Source of the DNA: Candidatus Roizmanbacteria bacterium RIFCSPLOWO2_01_FULL_44_13
GTDB taxonomy: Bacteria; Patescibacteriota; Microgenomatia; UBA1406; GWC2-37-13
Direction: 5' to 3'
Assembly (NCBI GenBank): GCA_001789855.1
Contig: MGAT01000024.1
Location: 1-15,510, forward strand
DNA: 15,510 bases
Numbering within the stretch: the first letter of the stretch is position 1; every line of letters starts with the position of its first letter. Below are positions 1-6,269 of the stretch, one piece after another. The translations under genes were made by a program, and so were the position numbers. The notes under the pieces are model-generated. The model searched no databases, was not told where the DNA came from, and was given only the letters and a program-made list of their open reading frames with translations.

Positions 1-353
1 TTTTATAAATCGTTGGGGCGCACCTGTGCGTTAAACGGAAAACAATAACTGATAAGCAATTGTCAGATTTTCAAGAAGCTAGCTTGGCAAGATCATATGC
101 AAATATGAACTTTGCTTACGTTAACTGATTGAACTCTCTTTAGATTTCTTCCGATTCAATCTATCTGAGGGATAAACCAATCGGAATAAGGTCTTAAAAA
201 GTAACCAGTTGTATTTAAGATCGACAAGCTTAATTGGCTTCTTGGTCCGATTTGATTATTTAAGCGGCCAAGACAGAGTAAAAATAATCTAACCCCAACT
301 AAACATTTATATCGGTGTTTTCTCGGACGCGGGTTCAATTCCCGCCATCTCCA
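1..353 (+). ncRNA. ssrA: tmRNA (transfer-messenger RNA), 5' end outside window
   Basis: tmRNA rescues stalled ribosomes with SmpB by acting as tRNA and then as a short mRNA. The 3' end is diagnostic: GGACGCGGGTTCAATTCCCG gives a T stem GCGGG (329-333), a TTCAATT loop and CCCGC (341-345), followed by acceptor strand CATCTCC (346-352) and discriminator A353. CCA is not encoded (CAC follows), so it would be added post-transcriptionally. The message part has AATAACT directly before a GAT resume codon at 51, resembling the AATAGTC that precedes the E. coli resume codon. From there an open frame of 25 codons runs to TGA at 126-128. It starts DKQLSD and ends NMNFAYVN. Downstream, TTCCGATT and AATCGGAA can pair as a post-tag helix, and further pseudoknot-like pairing lies near 250-285. 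The D-loop half and 5' acceptor strand lie left of the window. Certain as to family; the exact resume codon is inferred. Confidence 0.93.
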
Positions 354-358
354 CACTT

Positions 359-378
359 TAGATTGTCATAACAATCTA
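359..378. terminator. Perfect 8-bp hairpin between tmRNA and the racemase-like gene
   Basis: TAGATTGT (359-366), loop CATA, ACAATCTA (371-378) form an uninterrupted 8-bp stem in the 20-base gap between two convergent genes. It includes the TAG stop codon of the minus-strand gene. No clear U-tract follows on either strand, so it is a possible 3'-end or convergent stop signal rather than a standard intrinsic terminator. Confidence 0.35.
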
Positions 379-1203
379 TACTATATTCACAACATGAATT
401 TCGGTATCTAAACCGAGATTTTTGAAGATCATTTTTAATCCTTTTGGTTTTAGTTTACCCGCTTTATCGACGGTGGTCAAAATCATTATTTTACCGTCCT
501 TTGATGACAATATATTTTTTTCTGTAAGGTAGTCTTTCGTTTGTTTTGCAACAATTTCAGCAGGGTCTAAAAAGAAAACATTCGGATAGAGTTTCTGTAA
601 GTAGGTAAGAAGAAATGGAAGGTGAGTGCTAGATAACGTCATTGTGTCTATCATTTTGTCTTTTGATAAAAGCGGATCGACAACCGACCTAATAACTAAC
701 TCGGTTGTTTGAGGGTCTGTTTGAAACGTTCCTGGTTCAACTAGCCCAACAAGATTAGAAGCGTCTACTTTGTGAATGACAATATCTTTTGGAAGATTTT
801 TTGATGCTATAAAATTGTCTATTTCACTACTTTGTACCGCTCCTTTTGTCGCAAGAATAGCGATATGTCTTGTTTTAGTAATTGTCGCTGCCTTCTCTAT
901 TGGTGGATAAACACCTATCATTTTTGATTTAACCTTTGATTGGACCTCGCTCAACACCTGTATTGATGGCGTGTTTGAAGCTACGATAATCAATTTTGGT
1001 TGATATTTTTCTTCAAGCCAACGAACTGTACAAAGAATAATTTCACCTAATTCTTGATGTGTTTTACTTCCATATGGAAAACTTTTACGATCCGCAAGAT
1101 ACAAATAGTGTTCATCTGATAACTCCTTCTGAAGCATTCGCATTATTGAATAACTACCTACGCCTGAATCGAAAACAGCAATTGGAGAATCTTTACTCAT
1201 CAT
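376..1203 (-). CDS. Glutamate racemase-family protein (MurI-like) lacking both catalytic cysteines
   Basis: 275 aa, the usual length of glutamate racemase (Asp/Glu racemase superfamily), which makes D-Glu for peptidoglycan. Seen in sequence: N-terminal IAVFDSGVGS (8-17) matching the MurI signature with the conserved Asp12, PYGSK (43-47), a VASNT segment (74-78) where MurI has ACNT, and LSSTHLP (190-196) where MurI has GCTH. Family knowledge: the two cysteines of ACNT and GCTH are the acid/base pair. Here both codons are serine (TCA for Ser76, AGC for Ser192), while the neighbouring Asn/Thr and Thr193-His194 are kept. Racemisation by the normal two-thiol mechanism is therefore unlikely; a different substrate, a regulatory role or decay are options. 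Two Met codons begin the ORF; the first (1203) is chosen because a TATAAT lies 7 nt upstream. It converges on tmRNA. The fold assignment is solid; the function is unknown. Confidence 0.82.
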   Translation of the reverse strand: MMSKDSPIAVFDSGVGSYSIMRMLQKELSDEHYLYLADRKSFPYGSKTHQELGEIILCTVRWLEEKYQPKLIIVASNTPSIQVLSEVQSKVKSKMIGVYPPIEKAATITKTRHIAILATKGAVQSSEIDNFIASKNLPKDIVIHKVDASNLVGLVEPGTFQTDPQTTELVIRSVVDPLLSKDKMIDTMTLSSTHLPFLLTYLQKLYPNVFFLDPAEIVAKQTKDYLTEKNILSSKDGKIMILTTVDKAGKLKPKGLKMIFKNLGLDTEIHVVNIV

Positions 1204-1210
1204 TTATTTG

Positions 1211-1216
1211 ATTATA
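1211..1216 (-). promoter_or_regulatory. -10 box (TATAAT), leaderless start of racemase-like gene
   Basis: On the minus strand a perfect TATAAT is followed by 7 nt and then the ATG at 1203, so transcription would begin at or one base before the start codon. No Shine-Dalgarno sequence and no convincing -35 box are seen. Confidence 0.6.
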
Positions 1217-1337
1217 CCTTGTATGTTTAAATACCTTTATGTGATAAAGATAAGTCAAAGTCACGCAGGATTGGAGACCATTTGAAAATATAGTCTTCTA
1301 TTTGGTTTAAGCTTTTTGCTATAATGTCCACAATAGA

Positions 1338-1366
1338 TTGCAATGATCAAGATAGTTCTATACAAT
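1338..1366 (+). promoter_or_regulatory. Promoter TTGCAA-N17-TACAAT for the 1374 gene
   Basis: TTGCAA (1338-1343), a 17-nt spacer and TACAAT (1361-1366) are followed by 7 nt and ATG 1374, predicting a leaderless mRNA. A second candidate lies upstream: an extended -10 TGCTATAAT (1317-1325), which would give a leader of about 40 nt. No Shine-Dalgarno sequence precedes the ATG. Confidence 0.5.
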
Positions 1367-1373
1367 AGTAACC

Positions 1374-1883
1374 ATGTCAGGCGAACCTCTGGCTCCTTAT
1401 CAAAACAATGCACAAACCGTAATTGAAACATTTGTGACTTCAAGTCCGCATACAGAGCTTCGACCACATTCTCCACCTAAACAGATAGTTGATTTTACAG
1501 AACAGACCTTAAAAACAATGAAACGCACCACTACTCCGGAAACTTTACATAAGATTTCCCAGAGGCTTACTGATTTTGATGGCGATGATCTTATTCTTTC
1601 TGGGATTTGCACAACAACTGACTTAATGACCCATATGTTCTTAAAAGAAAAAGACAAACTACCTACGAGATGGTCATCTAATGAAGGATATATTAGAACA
1701 ATAATATCAATGGCTGCTAATCTAGATATAGCACAATTAAAAAACGTAATATTTGATCAAGAATATGATAGGGATTTATCTTCGCCTCAAAAAAGAACCA
1801 ACGAGGATATAGAATCCTTAGAAAAGCTTATACAAAACCTACAAGCAAGGGCATCGGTTCCTGAGAGTGGACAAACTACTTAA
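1374..1883 (+). CDS. Hypothetical protein, 169 aa
   Basis: I do not recognise this family. The protein is soluble, with no signal peptide or membrane segment. The first 45 residues are rich in Pro, Thr, Ser and Gln and look disordered. The middle (about 45-135) is mixed helical with an acidic stretch DFDGDD (68-73). The end (about 140-165) is a charged, probably helical segment (NEDIESLEKLIQNL). It is a single gene with its own promoter, transcribed divergently from the racemase-like gene and convergent with the next one. The antisense open frames inside it have no supporting features. It is taken as real because of its promoter position and its fit between neighbours; codon use is AT-rich, like the racemase-like gene. 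Confidence 0.6.
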   Translation: MSGEPLAPYQNNAQTVIETFVTSSPHTELRPHSPPKQIVDFTEQTLKTMKRTTTPETLHKISQRLTDFDGDDLILSGICTTTDLMTHMFLKEKDKLPTRWSSNEGYIRTIISMAANLDIAQLKNVIFDQEYDRDLSSPQKRTNEDIESLEKLIQNLQARASVPESGQTT

Positions 1884-1891
1884 AGAAGCCT

Positions 1892-1910
1892 ATTACTTAT
1901 TTAAAGTAAT
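1892..1910. terminator. Hairpin between convergent genes
   Basis: ATTACTT (1892-1898), loop ATTTA, AAGTAAT (1904-1910) form a 7-bp AT-rich stem followed by CGTTTT on the plus strand. It lies 8 nt after the 1374-1883 stop and overlaps the TAA of the minus-strand gene. It is a weak but well-placed candidate terminator for the plus-strand gene. Confidence 0.4.
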
Positions 1911-2268
1911 CGTTTTCCAGGTCAATATCAATAAGCGTTTGAGCCTGCTTCATTTCTTTAGGACTATTTATATAGATAATCTTAAATTTACCGGACGTGG
2001 TTTTATTGATGTAGTCATGCCTAACTTCAATAATGTGAACGAGGCCCCAGTAAATCCATTTTCCTTCCCTATTCTCGACCAGAAAATTTCTGACAGGGGG
2101 CATTTTATAAATCCTAACGCTTGGTTTGTCCTTGAATTCAAAAACTTTATTTTCAAAATCTTTGGCGGCGTAAGGATTTTTTAAATGTTTTTCCAAGTCT
2201 AATTCTTGGGGAAATCCCTGCTCTTTTGTCAGCTGAAGAGTGTCGTTGATTTCGACAAAGCTACCCAT
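1897..2268 (-). CDS. Conserved-looking small hypothetical protein, 123 aa
   Basis: A soluble protein of mixed alpha/beta character with many aromatic and charged residues. The central part (about 40-105) contains VFEFKDKP, VRIYKMPPVRNFLVEN and WIYWGLVHIIEVRHDY, which read like consecutive beta strands of one small domain. The style resembles uncharacterised proteins that I associate from memory with CPR genomes, but I can give no function or domain name. There is no signal peptide. The start at 2268 is supported by an extended -10 box 6 nt upstream. It lies 19 nt behind the stop of the 2288-2875 gene on the same strand, so it may be read both from its own promoter and by read-through. A plus-strand open frame across the same bases is treated as a shadow. 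Confidence 0.72.
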   Translation of the reverse strand: MGSFVEINDTLQLTKEQGFPQELDLEKHLKNPYAAKDFENKVFEFKDKPSVRIYKMPPVRNFLVENREGKWIYWGLVHIIEVRHDYINKTTSGKFKIIYINSPKEMKQAQTLIDIDLENDYFK

Positions 2269-2274
2269 GTAGAA

Positions 2275-2283
2275 ATTATATCA
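2275..2283 (-). promoter_or_regulatory. Extended -10 box TGATATAAT, leaderless start
   Basis: Minus-strand TGATATAAT is followed by TTCTAC and ATG 2268, so only 6 nt separate the -10 box from the start codon. The 13-mer TGATATAATTTCT is identical to the one before the next upstream gene (2877-2889). Confidence 0.6.
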
Positions 2284-2287
2284 ATAA

Positions 2288-2875
2288 TTATAAAACGGGC
2301 CTCACGCTCATACTCCAAGCTTTGTTCAATGCCGCCGTTCTAGGAAGACCGGCCGCATGGAGAGCCTCAGCCAAAATTTTTGTCTGAGGACGCGCGAGCC
2401 ATGCCATTCTCTCTATTATCCTTCGACCAGTTATTGTTTTATTTTCGAAAGACGTCTGAATTATGACAGATTTCTTTAAAATTGAGGGATTACCTCGGTA
2501 TGTCGAAAACATAGCGTCGGTAGTATAGTCTAAAAATTCAATCAGTTTGGATCGATCCATCATCAACAACTCTTCGTGTTCTTTTGGATGAGCCTCTGAA
2601 TAAATCCAAGATTTTATCATTCCACCATTCAAACCCCCTATTCTGATACGAGAGTGTTCGATATCGGTAATGAGATGTTCCCGAGGAGAGGCTAACCTTA
2701 TGGTCCGGGAAAAAAACTCTTCCGGCAAAGCGAGATAAACGCTCCTGTCTGCGGCCCTATGGACTAAAAAACGGTAGAATGTATCCCGAATCGCCTCCGG
2801 AACTTCACTAATATTATGCTGTTTCAAAAATTCTTCTAGGTATTGATTGGAGGTGTCGACCATTTCACGAGCCAT
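2288..2875 (-). CDS. Hypothetical protein, 195 aa
   Basis: Not recognised. Predicted soluble and largely helical, with no membrane segment, Cys cluster or obvious catalytic motif. Visible parts: an N-terminal helical region (about 5-45), a basic/acidic middle with REHLITDIEHSRIRIGG (65-81), and a C-terminal helical region rich in Arg/Lys (about 145-190) ending WSMSVRPVL. The Ala-rich EALHAAGLPRTAALNKAW near the C-terminus is helix-like. GC content is higher than in the small genes to its left. It starts at ATG 2875 just behind an extended -10 box and is divergent from the P1 peptidase. With the 1897-2268 gene it could form a two-gene unit (19-nt gap). Confidence 0.68.
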   Translation of the reverse strand: MAREMVDTSNQYLEEFLKQHNISEVPEAIRDTFYRFLVHRAADRSVYLALPEEFFSRTIRLASPREHLITDIEHSRIRIGGLNGGMIKSWIYSEAHPKEHEELLMMDRSKLIEFLDYTTDAMFSTYRGNPSILKKSVIIQTSFENKTITGRRIIERMAWLARPQTKILAEALHAAGLPRTAALNKAWSMSVRPVL

Positions 2876-2880
2876 GAGAA

Positions 2881-2889
2881 ATTATATCA
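2881..2889 (-). promoter_or_regulatory. Extended -10 box TGATATAAT, leaderless start
   Basis: Minus-strand TGATATAAT is followed by TTCTC and ATG 2875 (5 nt). It shares the 13-mer TGATATAATTTCT with the promoter at 2271-2283. Confidence 0.6.
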
Positions 2890-2911
2890 TAAATTTTCCG
2901 GACGTATGTTT

Positions 2912-2940
2912 TTGCTATACAACACATTATGCTTTATAAT
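2912..2940 (+). promoter_or_regulatory. Promoter TTGCTA-N17-TATAAT for the P1 peptidase
   Basis: TTGCTA (2912-2917), a 17-nt spacer and a perfect TATAAT (2935-2940) are followed by 6 nt and ATG 2947. This decides the start: the ATG at 2929, which would add six residues, lies upstream of the -10 box. Confidence 0.65.
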
Positions 2941-2946
2941 ATTTTT

Positions 2947-3912
2947 ATGGATGGAAAGATTTTACAAAGACTTGGTATAAAAATCGGTCACTACACCGAT
3001 AAAAAGAATCTCACGGGGACAACGGTTTTTATCGCGGAAAAAGGAGCCCATGTTGGAATTGACGTAAGAGGATCAAATACCGGAACATTTAATACCCCGA
3101 TGTATGGGATTAAAGGGACAGCCGAGACCGTTAACGGAGTTGTCTTGACTGGTGGGAGCACCTTTGGGTTGGAGTCGGTTCTTGGCGCAATGCAATATCT
3201 TGAAGAACATAGGATTGGCTATATGACGAGAGCTGCCCTTATTCCCGGAATGACCGGCGCAGTCATTTATGATCTGGCGGTCGGAAATAATATAAGGCCG
3301 GGTAAAAAAGAAGGCTATCTGGTCGCAGAAAACGCCTCCTATAATAATCTTGGGCAGGGAAATATTGGCGTCGGCACAGGGGCAACCACAGGGAAATGGT
3401 TCGCCGGTAGAAAAATTAAAGGCGGATTTGGAATGGGGTTGACGACGCTTCCGGAAGACATAATGGTCGGTGCATTTGTTGTTACCAATTCGTTAGGAGA
3501 CATAGTCAACCCGGAAACTAATAAATTTTATTGTGACGAAGGCGGTTGGAGTTTAGATAATAAAAAAATGACGGCGGATGTTGAAAAACTATCGGGCCTA
3601 ATGAAAATGTCTTTCACTACATTAGCCGTTATTGCCACAAACGTAGTAATGGACCGTCGTCAATTAATCAAAGTCGCCGAACTGGCTCACGACGGCATGG
3701 CGCGGGCGGTTTTTCCGGTCCATACCATGATGGACGGCGACACGATTTTTGCCTTATCATCGCTTTCCGGAGATAGGAAAGAATTTCCCAAAGCCTGGAG
3801 CGGAACGATGATAGACGTTGTCGGCATTGCTGCTCAAGACGCCCTGATGAAAGCGATAAAAAACAGCGTTCTTCATGCCGAAAGCATCGAGGACTTTCCT
3901 GCCTATAAATAA
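2947..3912 (+). CDS. P1-family (DmpA/NylC-type) N-terminal-nucleophile peptidase
   Basis: 321 aa, resembling peptidase family S58/P1 (L-aminopeptidase D-Ala-esterase DmpA, nylon hydrolase NylC), which matures by self-cleavage to expose a Ser or Thr nucleophile. Seen: VVLTGGSTFGLES around residues 59-71 (the family's LTGGSAFGL region), a Gly-rich GVGTGATTG segment, FTTLAVIATN (223-232) matching the cleavage-site block, and AHDGMARAVFPVHT followed by MDGDTIFALSS. Thr224 is the expected nucleophile. The residue before it is Phe223, whereas in NylC it is Asn, so processing efficiency is open. No signal peptide, so cytoplasmic; the substrate is unknown (small peptides or amides are possible). It starts 6 nt after a -10 box and is followed after 9 nt by the glycosyltransferase, probably in one transcript. 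Confidence 0.85.
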   Translation: MDGKILQRLGIKIGHYTDKKNLTGTTVFIAEKGAHVGIDVRGSNTGTFNTPMYGIKGTAETVNGVVLTGGSTFGLESVLGAMQYLEEHRIGYMTRAALIPGMTGAVIYDLAVGNNIRPGKKEGYLVAENASYNNLGQGNIGVGTGATTGKWFAGRKIKGGFGMGLTTLPEDIMVGAFVVTNSLGDIVNPETNKFYCDEGGWSLDNKKMTADVEKLSGLMKMSFTTLAVIATNVVMDRRQLIKVAELAHDGMARAVFPVHTMMDGDTIFALSSLSGDRKEFPKAWSGTMIDVVGIAAQDALMKAIKNSVLHAESIEDFPAYK

Positions 3913-3921
3913 TTTAAATTA

Positions 3922-5232
3922 ATGAATTTTATAAAAAAAAACCTGCTTTTTTTCCTCTTCCTTCTTGGCCTTTTGGTTCGTCTCTCCCTAATGTTTGTCG
4001 ACTACAGCTGGGACGTCAATAACCATATGGTCTGGGCCAGGGATTTCTTGACCCGGGGTGCGCAAGGATTTTATGAAACGCAATCGTCAAACGTCTTTGC
4101 CTATTTGACGCCGAACTACCCGCCGTTGGCGATTTTCACCTTTGTTATCGTTTACCCGCTCCAGTCGATCATTCACGGCGCGTATTGGTGGCTTAATCTT
4201 CATATCTCTTTTATTCCTTCCAACCTGATATTTTTCATGGAAAAGACCGTGTTCATGGCCGGCCTGTTCAAGCTGCCGGGGATCGCGGCCGATCTGGGGT
4301 TGGCTTTTATTTGCTACCTCATAGCTTGCAAAATCGTCCCGAAAAACAAAAAAATTCAATTACTTGCACCTGCCCTGATTTTGTTTAATCCAGCCTTTAT
4401 CTTTAACAGCGCTCTTTGGGGGCAGATCGATTCGCTGCCGATCTTTTTTGTTTTGTGGTCGATTTATCTTCTTCTTTATTCAAGACGAGACATCATCTCA
4501 GCGCTTTTGTTCACCGTCGCCATCCTTATTAAGCCGACCGCCCTGGTGTTTTTGCCGGCTTATTCGGTTTTGTTTATTAAAAAATTCGGTTTGAGAAGTT
4601 CGTTCCTCAACCTGGTTATCGCCAACGTGTTTTTCATAGCTTCCTTTCTCCCATTTATGAAAGACAAAAACATCCTCACTTATCCTTATGAGCTGTATAG
4701 CAAAGGAATTTTGGCGGCGCAAAGCCTCCCGTTTGTCACCAACGGCGCTTTTAACTTTTGGACAATCATTACCGGGTTCAAGGAAATAAAAGATACCATT
4801 CCTTTAATTTGGGGTATCTCTTATCGATTAATTAGCTATGTAATCGTCGGATTGATTAATCTTTTTATCCTGATTCGACTTTACAGAGGCAAAATTCTGG
4901 AAAAACCCGTTTTTGCCGCCTTGTTTTTAGGCGCTTTTTCGGCATTTTTGTTTTTGACCAAGATGCACGAGCGCTACTCTCTTTTACCTCTGGTGTTTTT
5001 GCTGCTTTTTTCCTTGAAAAATCAAAAAAATTTCCGCTGGTTTATTCTTTTATCAATTATTAGTTTAATCAACCATTATCACAGCTGGGCGGTGCCCTGG
5101 ATTCCGTCTCTTGCAGGAGTTATTAGAAGCGCGCCTTTTATTTTTATTATCTCTCTGCTGAATGTGGGTCTGTTTTTTTATTTTTCAATCCAATTCTACT
5201 TCGGTAAAGTCCTTGACAAAAAAATCGGCTGA
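3922..5232 (+). CDS. GT-C fold membrane glycosyltransferase (mannosyltransferase-like)
   Basis: 436 aa with about ten to twelve hydrophobic segments, the first at about 8-26. Right after it comes DYSWDVNNH (27-35), then WARDFL and PNYPPLAIF (64-72), then KLPGIAADL and NSALWGQIDSLP. An early acidic residue in the first periplasmic loop, a YPP element, a KLPGI..D element and WGQID are features of GT-C lipid-phosphate-sugar transferases (PMT/GT39, GT87 and ALG/PIG-like). Likely role: transfer of a hexose from a polyprenyl-phosphate sugar to a cell-surface glycan or protein; donor and acceptor cannot be told. It follows the P1 peptidase by 9 nt with no promoter or Shine-Dalgarno of its own. Its last 48 nt overlap the convergent HAD gene. 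The ATG at 3922 is the only sensible start. Confidence 0.82.
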   Translation: MNFIKKNLLFFLFLLGLLVRLSLMFVDYSWDVNNHMVWARDFLTRGAQGFYETQSSNVFAYLTPNYPPLAIFTFVIVYPLQSIIHGAYWWLNLHISFIPSNLIFFMEKTVFMAGLFKLPGIAADLGLAFICYLIACKIVPKNKKIQLLAPALILFNPAFIFNSALWGQIDSLPIFFVLWSIYLLLYSRRDIISALLFTVAILIKPTALVFLPAYSVLFIKKFGLRSSFLNLVIANVFFIASFLPFMKDKNILTYPYELYSKGILAAQSLPFVTNGAFNFWTIITGFKEIKDTIPLIWGISYRLISYVIVGLINLFILIRLYRGKILEKPVFAALFLGAFSAFLFLTKMHERYSLLPLVFLLLFSLKNQKNFRWFILLSIISLINHYHSWAVPWIPSLAGVIRSAPFIFIISLLNVGLFFYFSIQFYFGKVLDKKIG

Positions 5233-5838
5233 CTTTATGTCTTCGGCCGAATGGTAGATTACAACGCCAACGACAATTTTTATGCCGGCGCTTTTTGCCG
5301 AACCGATCCCTGACGGAGAGTCTTCAAAGGCGACACATTCCTCCGGTTTTACTTTGAGGAGGTTAATTGTTTTTAGATATATTTCCGGGTCGGGTTTGGC
5401 GTTTTTTACATCTTCATCGCCAACGGTCAACTCAAAAACATTTTCCAACCCCAGTTTTTCGATGGCAAAATCGCGGTTTAATTTTGAGGCGGTTGTTGCC
5501 ATTGCCAATTTAATCTTTTTGTCTGCTAACTTATTCAACAAATTTGTTAACCCGGGGACTTCTTTTATTTCGTCTTTATATATTTCCCGGTAGAGCGCTT
5601 CTTTTTCTAGGGCGCGCTTGTTATTTTCTTCGTCAGAAATACCGGGGAATATCTTTTTGAGAATCCAGTAATTTTTGCCTCCGGAGATTTTAGTCCGGTA
5701 GAATTCGTCCATCATATCAATTCCGTATTTTTTTAATATCTGCCTCCAAGCTTCCCTGTGCCATTTTTGATCGGCGATCATGGTTCCGTTAAGATCAAAT
5801 ATGGCCGCTTTAATGCCTTTGAGGTGGAGTTTAACCAT
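5185..5838 (-). CDS. HAD-superfamily hydrolase, beta-phosphoglucomutase/phosphatase-like
   Basis: 217 aa, the usual length of subfamily IA HADs. Motif I is FDLNGTM (14-20) with nucleophile Asp15. The usual second Asp of DxDGT is Asn17, which in phosphatases is the general acid/base. A helical cap domain follows (about 22-95). Motif II is MATTAS (113-118), motif III Lys148 in AKPDPEIY, motif IV FEDSPSGI (171-178) with Glu172 and Asp173. It probably acts on a small phosphorylated metabolite; the DxN form suggests altered or slow chemistry, although DLNGT/DMNGT variants are, as far as I know, found in other bacterial HADs. The start is set by a TATAAT 8 nt upstream. The 3' end overlaps the convergent glycosyltransferase gene by 48 nt. 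Confidence 0.87.
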   Translation of the reverse strand: MVKLHLKGIKAAIFDLNGTMIADQKWHREAWRQILKKYGIDMMDEFYRTKISGGKNYWILKKIFPGISDEENNKRALEKEALYREIYKDEIKEVPGLTNLLNKLADKKIKLAMATTASKLNRDFAIEKLGLENVFELTVGDEDVKNAKPDPEIYLKTINLLKVKPEECVAFEDSPSGIGSAKSAGIKIVVGVVIYHSAEDIKSADFFVKDFTEVELD

Positions 5839-5846
5839 AGAAGATT

Positions 5847-5852
5847 ATTATA
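5847..5852 (-). promoter_or_regulatory. -10 box TATAAT of the HAD gene
   Basis: Perfect minus-strand TATAAT, 8 nt before ATG 5838 and only 2 nt beyond the stop codon of the upstream gene. It predicts a leaderless or near-leaderless transcript. No good -35 box is visible; it would lie inside the upstream coding region. Confidence 0.55.
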
Positions 5853-5854
5853 TC

Positions 5855-6265
5855 TCAATAGACAACCTCAAAACCGGGGCAGTTGCTTTCCGCCCATTGG
5901 ATATATGCAGCGCTGCAATCAGGATTTTTTGATTTGATTGGCCCCGGCATGCAGTTGACATAATTACCCGGTGGGCATTCGTATTCTGTTGACGGCGTTT
6001 CTTCATTTGGACAGGCTTCAAATTCGCAATTTGGTGGTACACGGCCGACAGAGGCGCCGTCGGGACAGATCTTGGCATCCATCGTGCAAGCGACTTCTTC
6101 GGTTGGTGTTGGCGTAGGCGTTAAGACGATCGATTGACTGTCGTCGATTGCTTTTTGGTAGCTGGCACCCAAAACGAAAGCCAAAATAGGTAGAGTAATA
6201 AAAAGCAACAGTGCCAAGATCTTGGAAAAAGTAGTAACGGTTGTCAATTCTTTGGGAAGAACCAC
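5855..6265 (-). CDS. Membrane-anchored Cys-rich exported protein, 136 aa
   Basis: Residues 12-35 form one strong hydrophobic segment (signal anchor or signal peptide), followed by a Thr-Pro linker LTPTPTPTEE (48-57) and two four-cysteine modules. Module 1 (Cys60, 67, 80, 85) reads CTMDAKICPDG then VGRVPPNCEFEACP. Module 2 (Cys97, 105, 117, 129) includes CMPGP and WAESNCPGF. Both modules resemble short extracytoplasmic Cys-rich repeats I have seen in many bacterial proteins; their function is unknown, and disulfide stabilisation outside the membrane is inferred. The start is GTG: an in-frame stop lies upstream and the mscL TGA ends 4 nt before it. AGAGG lies 12 nt before the GTG, so translation probably depends on coupling to mscL. 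Confidence 0.75.
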   Translation of the reverse strand: MVLPKELTTVTTFSKILALLLFITLPILAFVLGASYQKAIDDSQSIVLTPTPTPTEEVACTMDAKICPDGASVGRVPPNCEFEACPNEETPSTEYECPPGNYVNCMPGPIKSKNPDCSAAYIQWAESNCPGFEVVY

Positions 6266-6269
6266 ATTT

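Noticed and set aside
156-356. 66-codon antisense open frame across the tmRNA
   Set aside because: It lies antisense to the structured 3' domain of tmRNA and has no promoter or family match.
1867-2184. 105-codon plus-strand open frame opposite the 123-aa hypothetical
   Set aside because: The minus-strand frame has a promoter at its start and better protein character. This frame overlaps the end of the previous gene and lacks initiation signals.
2929-2946. Upstream ATG for the P1 peptidase
   Set aside because: It precedes the TATAAT at 2935-2940. The ATG at 2947, placed 6 nt after the box, fits the local pattern and family start better.
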